A stretch of DNA of 64,000 nt from Methanobrevibacter smithii ATCC 35061. Its GTDB lineage: Archaea; Methanobacteriota; Methanobacteria; Methanobacteriales; Methanobacteriaceae. The stretch covers positions 522,501 through 586,500 of the forward strand of contig NC_009515.1 of assembly GCF_000016525.1 (NCBI RefSeq), written 5' to 3'. The position numbers and the translations under genes are program-made. Of the stretch, positions 29,678-38,946 are shown piece by piece; position 1 is the first letter of the stretch; every line of letters starts with the position of its first letter. Under the pieces are notes generated by a model. The model had not been told where the DNA came from. It worked only from the letters and a program-made list of their open reading frames with translations, and did not search any database.

Positions 29678-30373
29678 ATGAAACTTAAAGAAATTATTGA
29701 GTTTATAGACAAAAACATACCTAAAAATCTGGCTTTAGAAAATGATGAAATAGGTTTTAAAAAAGAATATAATTTAAATCAGGATATCAGCTCCATTAAA
29801 ATATTTATGGATTTATATCCTGAATTTGACACTCAAAAAACAAATACTTTAATTTTAACTCATCATCCCCCATTATTTAATCCAAAAACACCAACTTATA
29901 CCATTCACTCAAATTGGGATATTATTAATGGAGGAGCTAATGAAGCACTAGCTGAAACATTAAAATTAAATGTCATATCACCATTTGATAAGACTACAAA
30001 TATTGGAAGAATCTGCAAAACAGACAAGTCATTTGGTGATTTTGAAAAAGATATTTTAGATAGCTTTAACGAAATTAGAATTGTAAATAAACCTTCCAGC
30101 AGCAAAAAGCTTAATAAAATTGGAATTGTTTCAGGATTTGGTCTTAAAAATTCCGAATATATTAAATTAGCCAGGAAATTAAATTTGGATTTGCTGATAT
30201 CTGGAGATTTGACTCAGGAAAGTGCAGTTTTAGCCAAAAACTTAAATATTACTTTAATTGATTTAGGCCATCACAGCAGCGAAGTTCCAGGATTATACAA
30301 ATTAAAGGAATTATTAAAACCGCTTAATATTAAATGTGAAGTTGTTAATATAAAACCCTGGGAAAATATATAA
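29678..30373 (+). CDS. hcgD: NIF3-like protein HcgD, probable iron donor
   Basis: A 231-aa NIF3-family protein. Structural work on HcgD shows a dinuclear iron site, and it is thought to supply iron to the FeGP cofactor. Metal-binding features are LILTHHPPLF and, near the end, LIDLGHHSSEVPG. The usual NIF3 length is about 250 aa. Confidence 0.9.
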   Translation: MKLKEIIEFIDKNIPKNLALENDEIGFKKEYNLNQDISSIKIFMDLYPEFDTQKTNTLILTHHPPLFNPKTPTYTIHSNWDIINGGANEALAETLKLNVISPFDKTTNIGRICKTDKSFGDFEKDILDSFNEIRIVNKPSSSKKLNKIGIVSGFGLKNSEYIKLARKLNLDLLISGDLTQESAVLAKNLNITLIDLGHHSSEVPGLYKLKELLKPLNIKCEVVNIKPWENI

Positions 30374-30421
30374 CCCATAATCATAATAACAATAGTTATA
30401 CAACATCTGGAGAATATTGAA

Positions 30422-31060
30422 ATGATACAGGAAATAGAAGATTCAAGAATTCCAAAAGGCAGAATAGACTTAATTGGATTTGGAAGATTAGGATTAAGAA
30501 TTGGAATTCATTTAATACAGGTACACAGAGGCGGACCTAAAGAAATAGGAGTTTTCGATGGGCAAAAAATAGATGGTGGAGATGTTATTTTTACAATGAA
30601 AGGTGCTAACATCGGAGAATATAAAGCTGATTTTCTAAATAAGTTATGCACCCATGATGAAAATTTCAGAAAAATTATCAGCGTTTGTGAAGACATTACT
30701 CCAGACAATTTGGACTTGATAAAAGGAGATGTAGTTGCAATACAGATAGCTGGCGGAAATACAATACCAATTGCAGCTAAAATCATTAAACATGCACATG
30801 AAAGAGGTGCTAAAACAATAAGCACTGCAGGAATATTTGGATTTGGAGATGAAACTATAGAAGTAAAAGATATTTCTGAATTTGAAGACAACCCTGCAGT
30901 AGATGAACTTAGAAAAGAAGGAATAACCGAAAACCATCTAATTGTTACTACCAACAAATTATTAAGGGACCATGAGCCTATTACCCCATATACATTAGAT
31001 GAAGTTGCAAAGCAAATAACAAAAACTTCTTTAAAATTATTGAAGGATTCATATGATTAA
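30422..31060 (+). CDS. hcgE: Adenylyltransferase HcgE (ThiF/E1-like)
   Basis: A 212-aa ThiF/E1-like enzyme that uses ATP to activate the carboxylate of guanylylpyridinol as an adenylate before its transfer to HcgF. The nucleotide-binding motif is DLIGFGRLGLRIGIHL, with an acidic loop GVFDGQKIDGGD. It overlaps hcgF by 8 bp, which fits the known HcgE-HcgF hand-over. Confidence 0.9.
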   Translation: MIQEIEDSRIPKGRIDLIGFGRLGLRIGIHLIQVHRGGPKEIGVFDGQKIDGGDVIFTMKGANIGEYKADFLNKLCTHDENFRKIISVCEDITPDNLDLIKGDVVAIQIAGGNTIPIAAKIIKHAHERGAKTISTAGIFGFGDETIEVKDISEFEDNPAVDELRKEGITENHLIVTTNKLLRDHEPITPYTLDEVAKQITKTSLKLLKDSYD

Positions 31061-31613
31061 AATAGCTACAGCAGAATGTTTTACACATGGAAAAATAGGA
31101 AGAGAACTTCATGCAATAGCTCAAGGATATACAGGCAATTTCGGAAGAGATTACATTGAAAATCCTGAAAGCTATGGAAACTTTAACTACAATGAACTTA
31201 GTGTAACATGCAGTCTGTTTATACCAACTATTGAAGCTGTAAAAAGTGTTCTGCAAATTGAAAATCCTCCCGAACCTACAACACTAATTAAAGGAATTAA
31301 ATGTTACAATGAAACAGAAGATAAAGAAGTTAGTAAAATTATGGCTGAAGCTGTAAAAAAAATAACCTGCTGCGATATAGCTATCGGAACTACAGCAGGA
31401 ATAGGCAGAGGGGGAATATCTGTTGTAACCAATGACTGCACAATCATAACAACCAGTGATGTTACGAGCGATTTAAGAGAAAATAACAGTGAAGAACTGT
31501 TCCAAAGACAGGAAAACGGAATTGAAAAATGTATAAAAATCGTTTTATTCCTTTTAAATGATGATTTTGATTCTATTAAATCTATGAATAATGTAGAGAT
31601 TATAGAAAATTAA
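31053..31613 (+). CDS. hcgF: HcgF, thioester-forming FeGP biosynthesis protein
   Basis: A 186-aa protein. In characterised HcgF, Cys9 forms a thioester with the activated guanylylpyridinol; here residue 9 is Cys in IATAEC, so the key residue is kept. Other conserved segments are IGTTAGIGRGGISVV and ITTSDVTSDLR. Last gene of the hcg operon. Confidence 0.9.
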   Translation: MIKIATAECFTHGKIGRELHAIAQGYTGNFGRDYIENPESYGNFNYNELSVTCSLFIPTIEAVKSVLQIENPPEPTTLIKGIKCYNETEDKEVSKIMAEAVKKITCCDIAIGTTAGIGRGGISVVTNDCTIITTSDVTSDLRENNSEELFQRQENGIEKCIKIVLFLLNDDFDSIKSMNNVEIIEN

Positions 31614-31664
31614 ATTATCAAAACTTTTTTTTATAAAATAATTAAGAAAAATAGTTTTTAAAGA

Positions 31665-31737
31665 AGCCTTAGGGGGGATTCGAACCCCCGACTTCCACCT
31701 TACCAAGGTGGCGCTCTACCGGCTGAGCCACTAAGGC
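31665..31737 (-). tRNA. tRNA-Thr (GGU anticodon)
   Basis: 73-nt cloverleaf. Acceptor arms GCCTTAG/CTAAGGC pair fully; the anticodon stem CCACC/GGTGG encloses TTGGTAA, with anticodon GGT; the T-arm is GGGGGTTCGAATCCCCC. No CCA is encoded, and there is no intron. It lies 35 bp from the next tRNA on the same strand. Confidence 0.95.
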
Positions 31738-31772
31738 AAAATCGAGAAAAAAATACAGTTTTTAAAGAATAG

Positions 31773-31855
<83 letters not shown>

Positions 31856-32030
31856 ATATGATTTACATACAATATAAGATTGTATCTAATACTATATAAA
31901 TGTTATGTTTCAATCATTAAATTAAACAAACATAAACTAAAAGTACATAGAAAAGATATATTAATATTGAGTTAACTAAATATATAAATATTACGGTTTA
32001 TACTAATAAATTAAAAAATTGGTGCTTATC

Positions 32031-32198
32031 TTGAAAATCGATAATGAAGAATGCGGAGTTTGTGAAGACTGCATAGACGTATGTCCTGAAGAAGCTATCA
32101 TAAAAAAAGCATTTAAAGTTGAAATTAATGAAAACAAATGTGATGACTGTGGAGAATGTGTAGACATCTGCCCCGTGGGTGCTATTTATGATGAATAA
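32031..32198 (+). CDS. Small 2[4Fe-4S] ferredoxin (55 aa)
   Basis: Short ferredoxin with two complete CX2CX2CX3CP motifs: CGVCEDCIDVCP and CDDCGECVDICP. It would carry electrons at low potential in the cytoplasm. The start is TTG 32031, six bases after GGTG (32021-32024). It stands alone after the tRNA genes and just before two envelope genes, without an evident partner enzyme. Confidence 0.88.
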   Translation: MKIDNEECGVCEDCIDVCPEEAIIKKAFKVEINENKCDDCGECVDICPVGAIYDE

Positions 32199-32216
32199 CT
32201 AAAGGATTTTGAGATT

Positions 32217-33005
32217 ATGAAAAAAGGAATATTAAAAAAACTTACAATTGTTGACTATATTATAATCATTGCAGTAATATGTGCTGTTGTTTTTGCATTT
32301 ATCCATATTACAACTGATGATTCAAATGACACAAAAACATCATCATATGACTCATCTACAATGAATAAAATAGTTGAAAATTATTTGAAATTATACTTAG
32401 AAGGAAATGTAGTGGAAACAACTGTCAGCGGATATAATGCAAGTACTGGGAAAGCTGTTGAATTACATGGAAACATATCATGGATTGATGATGACAAAGG
32501 ATCAAATGTCAAAGTACTGATTAATTCAAATGGAAAAGAATATCTGGCAGGATTATACAAAGACATTCCTAATGCAGACATTTATATAGACTCCATTTCT
32601 CTTGAAACAAATGGAAAGAAATTTAACAATTTAACAGAAGTGACAGTCAAACCGGAAAATATTACTTCATTAAATGAATTAATTTCAGGAATCGGCAACA
32701 CTACAAATTATGAAATTACAACAGCAATTGCAGTTGATGAATTAACTACAATTAATTATCAGGATTTGACAAACAGTCTTTATTCCCATGATAAAAGAAT
32801 ATCAATAAAAGGATCAAATGCAGGTATATACAACCAATTAATTATAACCCGAGCAACAGGTGATGAAATAAATCTTGCAGACGGTATTTTAGGAAACTTT
32901 AATGGTGCAACAAGCCCAATAACCATTAGAATTTATGACTGCAGTGAACAGGACTTAAAAACTATTGAAAATAACTATAATGTTACCAATATCAAAACAT
33001 TTTAA
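32217..33005 (+). CDS. Membrane-anchored extracytoplasmic protein, DUF4330-like
   Basis: A 262-aa protein with a cytoplasmic start, one membrane segment (about residues 14-30) and a long soluble outer part rich in Thr, Ser and Asn. The GILKKLTIVDYIIIIAVI start resembles DUF4330 proteins, which are found beside polysaccharide export genes. It is 12 bp upstream of a polymerase-like membrane gene, so the pair may act together on a surface polymer. Function not known. Confidence 0.55.
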   Translation: MKKGILKKLTIVDYIIIIAVICAVVFAFIHITTDDSNDTKTSSYDSSTMNKIVENYLKLYLEGNVVETTVSGYNASTGKAVELHGNISWIDDDKGSNVKVLINSNGKEYLAGLYKDIPNADIYIDSISLETNGKKFNNLTEVTVKPENITSLNELISGIGNTTNYEITTAIAVDELTTINYQDLTNSLYSHDKRISIKGSNAGIYNQLIITRATGDEINLADGILGNFNGATSPITIRIYDCSEQDLKTIENNYNVTNIKTF

Positions 33006-33017
33006 GATGTGTAGCTT

Positions 33018-34304
33018 ATGAGCTTAATATATACAAAATTAACCTCAATTGTAAATAAAATATCACAACTATTTCATGAATCCCTTTTATTTACAATTAT
33101 TTTTTCAATTTTAAATTATTTTGAAAATGCATGGGTCAATAGCTATTTAAAAGGACTTTATCCTGGTGAAAACTTTTTAGGATTTATTAAAAAAAATAAA
33201 ATATTGAATTCTGAAGCATTCAATCCGCTGATTGTACTTGTTGTATTCGGAGCATTTCTAATACTGTCAATCAATGCTGTTTCAGCCAGTTTAGCTATCA
33301 CATTAGCTATTGCATTTATTGCATTTTTTATAGGATCTGCAATACTGCCAAGATACTTTTTAAATAAAGAATTTAAAAAACCGGCAATTGAATTTAAAAG
33401 CAAGGATTTCTATTCAATCGGATTTTGTTTAGTTTTAATAAGCATATTATTCTTCTTTGTAAGTGTAGCATCAGTCGGCGGAATTCCAATTCTTAAAACC
33501 TCTTTAAGATATCAATTAAAACCATTATTTACAATGCCTGTGTTTTTAATAATTCCAGGAGTTTGTATACTTGCCAGTGCCTATTTAAAAAAATTCCAAG
33601 AAAACAAAATCACACGTTCTCAGGCAAGATTCCGTTTCTTAATTTTGATAGGTATCAGCTGTGTATTTTTATTGGCTTTAGGTTATAGGACACCACTACT
33701 TGCAGTCTTACTTATCATGATAATCATAGGTTACTATGGAAATATCTTAGCTGTATGGGAAGTTGTGGTAGGTGCATTAATTGGTGTATGTGCAATTATC
33801 GGAATCGGCTATTTCAGATCAGTTGAAGAATACACAGTCACTTCAGCCACCAATCCATTTTACACATTGGAAAGCAGGGCAGATTTTACATTAAATGTAT
33901 TGAACCTGCTTGATTTTATTGGAGGAAACTTTGGAGTAACCCATGGAAAGTTATTAGCCAGTTCCATACCTGGAAGTGACCTCGGACCAAGAATGATGAT
34001 TGGAAAATTAATAGCATGGAGAACAGAAGTTACTGTAACACCAACATTAATCGGCCAAATGGTTATTGACTTCGGTAAAGTTGGAGTAGCTGTTGAAATG
34101 TGCGGACTCGGATTCATTTTAGGTATCGGATATAAAATAATGAAAAAAACCAATGACTTTGCATACATCGGACTCTACAGCCTGCTTCTGACATACTCAA
34201 TTTTAGGAGTTGAAACAGGAATACTGGATATCCAGGTTTTGGCATACTTTGCAGTAGCTATTTTCATTTATTTGGCATTTATTATCAAATCAAATAAATG
34301 CTAA
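33018..34304 (+). CDS. Polytopic membrane protein, putative oligosaccharide repeat-unit polymerase
   Basis: A 428-aa protein with about ten to twelve membrane helices and a large outer loop between residues about 270 and 340 (YFRSVEEYTV to LIAWRTEVTVTP). This layout, with LALGYRTPLLAVL preceding the loop, resembles Wzy-like O-unit polymerases annotated in Methanobrevibacter. Such enzymes join sugar repeat units outside the membrane, here perhaps for pseudomurein-associated or capsular polysaccharide. Sequence similarity within the family is always low, so the call is tentative. Confidence 0.5.
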   Translation: MSLIYTKLTSIVNKISQLFHESLLFTIIFSILNYFENAWVNSYLKGLYPGENFLGFIKKNKILNSEAFNPLIVLVVFGAFLILSINAVSASLAITLAIAFIAFFIGSAILPRYFLNKEFKKPAIEFKSKDFYSIGFCLVLISILFFFVSVASVGGIPILKTSLRYQLKPLFTMPVFLIIPGVCILASAYLKKFQENKITRSQARFRFLILIGISCVFLLALGYRTPLLAVLLIMIIIGYYGNILAVWEVVVGALIGVCAIIGIGYFRSVEEYTVTSATNPFYTLESRADFTLNVLNLLDFIGGNFGVTHGKLLASSIPGSDLGPRMMIGKLIAWRTEVTVTPTLIGQMVIDFGKVGVAVEMCGLGFILGIGYKIMKKTNDFAYIGLYSLLLTYSILGVETGILDIQVLAYFAVAIFIYLAFIIKSNKC

Positions 34305-34400
34305 TCTTACTATTTTTTAATAAAAATCTTTATATACTAAATGTTTTTTAATATCATATACTATTTTATGAAAAAATCCCCAGTTATTGGAGGTTTTGGT

Positions 34401-35384
34401 ATGTCTTTAGAAAACATAAACAATAAAATACAATTTAACAAAGAAAACCTGAAAACAATATACCTTGCAGGAGGCTGTTTTTGGGGCGTTGAAACCTACA
34501 TATCCCGAATATTGGGAGTGTATGAAACAGAAGTCGGATATGCAAACGGAAACACCAAAAATCCAACTTATGAAGAAGTATGTAACTTTGATACAAAACA
34601 TGCAGAATGCGTAAAAGTGACATATTCACCAGATTTTATATCTCTAAAAGAGCTATTGGAAGAATTTTTTAAAATAATAGATCCAATCGCAATCAACAGA
34701 CAAGGACCAGATATAGGAACACAGTACAGAACAGGAATTTATTACACAGACATTAGAGATAAGCAAATAGCTGAAATGTTTATTAAAGAAAAACAGTTAA
34801 ACTATTCCAAAAAAATAGCTGTTGAAGTAATGCCCCTAACTTATTTTTATCCTGCAGAAACCTACCATCAGAAATATTTGGAAAAAAATCCTAATGGCTA
34901 CTGCCATGTTGATTTAAGCAAACTTCCGGAAATAGATGAATCCTTAGAAAAATTAAAAATAAAGGAAAATATCAGAAAATTGGATCCTACTGAATATGAA
35001 GTTACACAAAACAGTGCTACTGAAATTCCATTTAGCGGAAAATACAATGATTTCAATGAAAAAGGATTGTATGTCGATGTTGTAAGTGGAGAGCCATTAT
35101 TTACCTCTCATGATAAATTCAACTCAGGATGCGGATGGCCTTCCTTTTCAAAACCAATATCAGAAGACAACATTAAAAAGATAAAAGATACAAGCCATAA
35201 TATGATTAGAACAGAAGTGAAAAGTAAAAAAGCAGATTCCCATTTAGGCCATGTTTTTGATGACGGACCCTCAGAATTAGGCGGGATGAGATATTGCATC
35301 AATTCTGCAGCTTTAAAATTTATAGCTTTTGAAGATTTGGAAAAAGAAGGTTATGGAGAATATATCAAATATTTTGAAAAGTAA
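34401..35384 (+). CDS. msrAB: Fused methionine sulfoxide reductase MsrA-MsrB
   Basis: About 327 aa. MsrA (residues about 15-175) has the catalytic GGCFWGVE and the [10 protein letters not shown] and [10 protein letters not shown] blocks; MsrB (about 195-325) has CGWPSF, the [10 protein letters not shown] block and the catalytic RYCINSAAL. It reduces both epimers of methionine sulfoxide, protecting against oxygen. The start is ATG 34401 with GGAGG seven bases before it; an upstream ATG at 34341 lacks a site. The MsrB half lacks the first CXXC zinc pair in many forms, so zinc may be absent. Confidence 0.92.
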   Translation: MSLENINNKIQFNKENLKTIYLAGGCFWGVETYISRILGVYETEVGYANGNTKNPTYEEVCNFDTKHAECVKVTYSPDFISLKELLEEFFKIIDPIAINRQGPDIGTQYRTGIYYTDIRDKQIAEMFIKEKQLNYSKKIAVEVMPLTYFYPAETYHQKYLEKNPNGYCHVDLSKLPEIDESLEKLKIKENIRKLDPTEYEVTQNSATEIPFSGKYNDFNEKGLYVDVVSGEPLFTSHDKFNSGCGWPSFSKPISEDNIKKIKDTSHNMIRTEVKSKKADSHLGHVFDDGPSELGGMRYCINSAALKFIAFEDLEKEGYGEYIKYFEK

Positions 35385-35388
35385 ATTG

Positions 35389-35595
35389 AGTATTACTTTT
35401 ATAAAAAAATAATATAAAATAGTAATACTTTAATAACATTTATATAATACAATTTTTCATAATTATATAGTGTATCATGATAACAATAGCTATAAAAAGG
35501 TTATTTCTTGAATAAATCGAGAATACATGATATTTTAATAAATAACCAATGAAAGTAATACTTTTCTATAATTTTTTTTAAAAAAAAGTATTACT
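35389..35595 (+). promoter_or_regulatory. cbiM promoter region with four AGTAWTACT palindromes
   Basis: The 236-bp gap before cbiM carries four copies of a 9-bp palindrome: AGTATTACT (35389-35397), AGTAATACT (35421-35429), AGTAATACT (35554-35562) and AGTATTACT (35587-35595). They form two pairs with start distances of 32 and 33 bp; the second pair extends to 12-bp arms. A TATA-like ATTTATATAAT lies between the pairs (about 35439-35449). Position and symmetry suggest a dimeric or tetrameric metal regulator such as NikR; this identity is inferred. Confidence 0.65.
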
Positions 35596-35620
35596 CAAAT
35601 AGGAAAATGGAGGAAAAAAT

Positions 35621-36259
35621 ATGCATATACCTGATGGATTTATACCATGGACACAATGTGTAATATACTATATTATTTTAATTGTAGCTCTTTATTTTGC
35701 AACAAAATGGGCTAAAAAGAATCTTGATGACAAACATGTCCCACTTATGGCAATACTTGCTGCGGGAATCTTTGCAATCATGTCTATGAATATGCCAATA
35801 CCATTCGGAACCAGTGGACACATGGTTGGTGGATGCTTAGTGGCATTAGTATTCTGTGCTCCTGAAGCTGCAGTTTTAGTATTTACTATAGTATTGCTTA
35901 TACAAGCATTAATTTTCGGTGACGGAGGAATCACCGCACTCGGAACCAATGTATTAAATATGGGAATAATTGGAGGATGTGTTGGATTATACACATTTAA
36001 AGGATTAAAAAATACAATCGGAAAATACCCTGCAATTGGAGTTGCTGCATGGTTAGCAACTGTAATAGCTGCAGCAGCAGCTGTTGAACTTGCAATAGCC
36101 GGAACATTCCCACTTACTTTAGGAATCTACTCAATGGTATTATACCATATGTTTATAGGAATTATCGAAGCTGTTTTAACTGTAATTGTAATAATGGCTT
36201 TAGAAAAATATAGGCCAGATTTACTTATGTGGAACAAACAAACACAAGGAGGAAAATAA
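35621..36259 (+). CDS. cbiM: Nickel/cobalt ECF transporter, substrate-binding membrane component CbiM/NikM
   Basis: A 212-aa membrane protein starting MHIPDGFIP; in this family the processed or intact N-terminus with Met1-His2 binds the metal, and the third ligand His lies in the GTSGHMVGG loop. About seven helices. It forms an energy-coupling-factor importer with the next three genes. Nickel is the more likely substrate in a methanogen (F430, NiFe hydrogenases), but cobalt (for corrinoid) cannot be excluded. Confidence 0.9.
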   Translation: MHIPDGFIPWTQCVIYYIILIVALYFATKWAKKNLDDKHVPLMAILAAGIFAIMSMNMPIPFGTSGHMVGGCLVALVFCAPEAAVLVFTIVLLIQALIFGDGGITALGTNVLNMGIIGGCVGLYTFKGLKNTIGKYPAIGVAAWLATVIAAAAAVELAIAGTFPLTLGIYSMVLYHMFIGIIEAVLTVIVIMALEKYRPDLLMWNKQTQGGK

Positions 36260-36565
36260 ATGAATCTTAGTAAAAAAGACGGATACCTAATAATTGTAGC
36301 AGTTATTATCTGTATTATAATTAGCTGTTTATCACCATTTATTGCCTCTGGAAACCCTGATGGTCTTGAAAAATCTGCAGAAGATGCAGGATTAGCTGAA
36401 GACTATGGTGTTGACGGATTAAATGAAATTTACTCATCCCCATTCCCAGACTACACTTTTGAACCATTAGGATCACTTGGTGAAATTGGAGTCCTCATAT
36501 TAGGTGCTGTAATATGCCTTGCAGGAGGATTCGTTATTGGAAAAATTATAGAAAAAAGAGGTTAA
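36260..36565 (+). CDS. nikN: Small subunit CbiN/NikN (PDGLE domain)
   Basis: A 101-aa protein with two membrane helices and an outer loop bearing the GNPDGLEKSAED motif and SPFPDYTF, the PDGLE domain seen in NikN/CbiN partners of NikM/CbiM. It starts directly after cbiM with no gap. Confidence 0.88.
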   Translation: MNLSKKDGYLIIVAVIICIIISCLSPFIASGNPDGLEKSAEDAGLAEDYGVDGLNEIYSSPFPDYTFEPLGSLGEIGVLILGAVICLAGGFVIGKIIEKRG

Positions 36566-36628
36566 ATTTATAACTTCTTTTTTTCATATTTTTATACTAG
36601 ATTTTAGAAATTTTTTGGAGATTAATAA

Positions 36629-37459
36629 TTGGCAGACATTACTCAAACACTTAAGTTAGATGATATTGCATCAGGAGATAGCATAATTCATAACTTAAAT
36701 GGTCCTGTAAAACTAATTTCAGCAATTATAATCATTGTTTTTACTGTTTTTTCACAGCAGATTATTGTTCCAATAATAATGGAAATATTTTTACTGCTTA
36801 TCTTATATTTATCAAAAGTATCTATAAAAGATGCATTTAAAAGAATAGCATTATTACTGCCTTTTGGTGGAGCCATCATAATATTTCAACCATTTATCCA
36901 TCCTGGAAATGTACTTTGGGCATATTCATGGATACAAATAACTGATACCGGGTTAAACTGGGCGATTTTATTATTCGGAAGAGTGATTACATCACTTACA
37001 GCCATCGTACTTTTATCTTCTACAAGTCCGATGCAGGAAATTGTGGCATCATTTAGAAAATTAAAAATGCCAAAAGAGTTAGCTATGATTTTAAGTATTA
37101 CAGTGCGATTTTTATTTGTATTTATTGATGAATTAACAACTATCAGAAATGCTCAAAAATCCAGAAACTTTAATATACATTCAAAGTTAGTTCCTTACAG
37201 ATGGATAGTAAAACAAGTTGGCTATACAATAGCTATGATGTTTTTAAAATCTTATGAACAGGGAGAAAGAGTTCATAAAAGTATGGTTAGCCGTGGCTTT
37301 TCAGATACTTCCCAGTTATTTAATGAAAAAACACAGCTTGAAAAATCAGATTACATTTATTTAATTTCCATAATAACCCTTATGATTGTTATTGAAGTTA
37401 TATTATACAAGTACACAAATCAGTTAGGTTATTTAGGAATGAAACTTACAATTAATTAA
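36629..37459 (+). CDS. cbiQ: ECF transporter transmembrane component CbiQ/NikQ
   Basis: A 276-aa T-component with about six helices and the coupling motifs RNAQKSRNF and QGERVHKSMVSRGF, which contact the ATPase. The start is TTG 36629, eight bases after a TTGGAG site. It belongs to the same operon as cbiM, nikN and cbiO. Confidence 0.9.
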   Translation: MADITQTLKLDDIASGDSIIHNLNGPVKLISAIIIIVFTVFSQQIIVPIIMEIFLLLILYLSKVSIKDAFKRIALLLPFGGAIIIFQPFIHPGNVLWAYSWIQITDTGLNWAILLFGRVITSLTAIVLLSSTSPMQEIVASFRKLKMPKELAMILSITVRFLFVFIDELTTIRNAQKSRNFNIHSKLVPYRWIVKQVGYTIAMMFLKSYEQGERVHKSMVSRGFSDTSQLFNEKTQLEKSDYIYLISIITLMIVIEVILYKYTNQLGYLGMKLTIN

Positions 37460-37474
37460 AATTAGGAAAATAAC

Positions 37475-38320
37475 ATGACAAATATACAATTATCAACTGA
37501 AAACTTAAGTTTTACATACCCTGACGGTACACGGGCTTTAAAAAATATCAATATCGAAATTGAAAAAGGAGAAAAAGTAGCTATTATCGGACCTAACGGT
37601 GCAGGCAAATCAACACTTTTCTCACATTTCAACGGTTTAACAGAACCTACCTCAGGATGTGTTAAAATAGAAGGCAAACCTATCTCTTTTGAGAAAGATG
37701 AACTACTTAAAGTCAGACAAAAAGTTGGAATTGTATTTCAAGATCCGAATGACCAGTTATTTGCACCAACCGTAAAAGAAGATATAGCTTTCGGACCTAT
37801 GAATTTGGGTTTAAGCTACGATGAAGTGGAAAAACGTGTTGAAGATGCACTGAAAATGGTTGGTATGGAAAATTATGAAGATAAAACCCCACACCATTTA
37901 AGTGGAGGGCAGCAAAAAAGAATAGCTATTGCCGGAATAATAGCTATGAAACCTGAACTGATGATTCTGGACGAACCGACAGCCGGACTTGACCCTGACG
38001 GTGTTGAAAAAGTGCTGAATATTATGAATCAGCTTAATGAAGAAGGGATGACATTAATAATTTCATCACACGACATAGACATGATCAGCAAGTATGCAGA
38101 CAAAATATTCGTTCTTTATAATGGTGAGATAATAGAATCAGGAAATAAAAACAAGATATTTTCAGATATGGAATTATTAAAAAAAGCTCATTTAAGAACA
38201 CCGATAACAACAGAAATACTGTATAATTTAAAAGAATCAGGTTTGAATGTCAATACAGAAAAAATAAGTGTTAAAGACACATGTGCAGAAATTATAAAAG
38301 CTAAACAAATTAATGAGTAG
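37475..38320 (+). CDS. cbiO: ECF transporter ATP-binding component CbiO/NikO
   Basis: ATPase of 281 aa. Walker A GPNGAGKST, Q-loop FQDPNDQLF, signature LSGGQQKR, Walker B LMILDEPTAGLDP and switch His in SSHDIDMI are all present. It powers the CbiM/NikN/CbiQ importer. Its 3' end overlaps the converging zinc-ribbon gene by 11 bp. Confidence 0.94.
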   Translation: MTNIQLSTENLSFTYPDGTRALKNINIEIEKGEKVAIIGPNGAGKSTLFSHFNGLTEPTSGCVKIEGKPISFEKDELLKVRQKVGIVFQDPNDQLFAPTVKEDIAFGPMNLGLSYDEVEKRVEDALKMVGMENYEDKTPHHLSGGQQKRIAIAGIIAMKPELMILDEPTAGLDPDGVEKVLNIMNQLNEEGMTLIISSHDIDMISKYADKIFVLYNGEIIESGNKNKIFSDMELLKKAHLRTPITTEILYNLKESGLNVNTEKISVKDTCAEIIKAKQINE

Positions 38321-38510
38321 CTTTTTTTCTATTTTTAATTTTATCTTTAAGTTTTATAATAAAATCAAATTCTTGATCAAGTTCTGGTGAGTTACCAAAT
38401 CCACAATTAGGGCAATGAACAGAATGACATCCATGTTTTCCGCAGCCGGAGCAACCTCTGTTTGGAATCTCATTTTCGTCAAATTCATATCCACACATTC
38501 TACATTTCAT
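38310..38510 (-). CDS. Zinc-ribbon protein near feo genes (66 aa)
   Basis: A small Cys-rich protein: CRMCGYEF, CSGCGKHGCHSVHCPNCGFG, then a basic helical tail. Eight Cys and two His can hold two metal ions. The start is ATG 38510 after GGATGATT. It lies 35 bp downstream of feoA on the same strand, so it may be part of the feo transcript, perhaps as an iron- or zinc-handling accessory. No known name; function inferred only from position. Confidence 0.65.
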   Translation of the reverse strand: MKCRMCGYEFDENEIPNRGCSGCGKHGCHSVHCPNCGFGNSPELDQEFDFIIKLKDKIKNRKKATH

Positions 38511-38545
38511 AAAAATCATCCAGAAAAAATAAATAATTAAAGGAT

Positions 38546-38776
38546 TTATTCTACAATAATGTTTTTAGCTTCTTCTTTACGAAGACAAACATCATACCCT
38601 TTAATTTTGAATTCAATAGGATCGCCTAAAGGTGCAACTTTTTGAATTTTGATTTTTGAACCTCTAACGAATCCCATACCTAATAAATGTCTTTTTAAAT
38701 CAGTGTTTCCACCATCATTATATTTTACAATAGTTACTTCGTCACCAGCGTTCACATCCAATAAAGATTTTACCAT
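38546..38776 (-). CDS. feoA: Ferrous iron transport protein A
   Basis: A 76-aa SH3-like protein that assists the FeoB channel. The motifs RHLLGMGFVRGSKIKI and GDPIEFKIKGYDVCLRKEEA are those of FeoA. It is downstream of feoB on the same strand but has its own promoter region with iron-box-like palindromes. Confidence 0.92.
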   Translation of the reverse strand: MVKSLLDVNAGDEVTIVKYNDGGNTDLKRHLLGMGFVRGSKIKIQKVAPLGDPIEFKIKGYDVCLRKEEAKNIIVE

Positions 38777-38806
38777 TTTATCAACTCCACAATATATCTA
38801 TAAAAA

Positions 38807-38903
38807 TTTAGGCTTACCTAAAATAAAGTTTTTAGTTATACCTAATTAAAATCTAATTTAATATTTAGAAGAAATAGTATATAAATATTTAGGTAATCCA
38901 AAA
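38807..38903 (-). promoter_or_regulatory. feoA promoter with iron-box-like palindromes
   Basis: A perfect TTTAGG-CTTA-CCTAAA palindrome (38807-38822) sits 31 bp before feoA. Two weaker copies lie at 38831-38845 (TTAGTTATACCTAA core) and 38888-38903 (TTTAGGTAATCC). A TATA box, TTTATATAC on the minus strand (38877-38885), lies between the two weaker copies. The shape matches DtxR/IdeR-type metal-responsive operators; the regulator gene is not in the window. Confidence 0.7.
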
Positions 38904-38904
38904 A

Positions 38905-38946
38905 ATAATAATATAAAAAAATTATTTGGAAGGAGATTTTCCTTCC
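38905..38946 (-). terminator. Hairpin terminator after feoB
   Basis: On the minus strand GGAAGG pairs with CCTTCC around a 7-base loop (arms 38928-38933 and 38941-38946), followed by AAATAATTTTTTT. It separates the feoB message from feoA. Confidence 0.65.

Noticed and set aside
35692-35994. Minus-strand frame inside cbiM
   Set aside because: Antisense to a conserved gene; no start site or homology visible.
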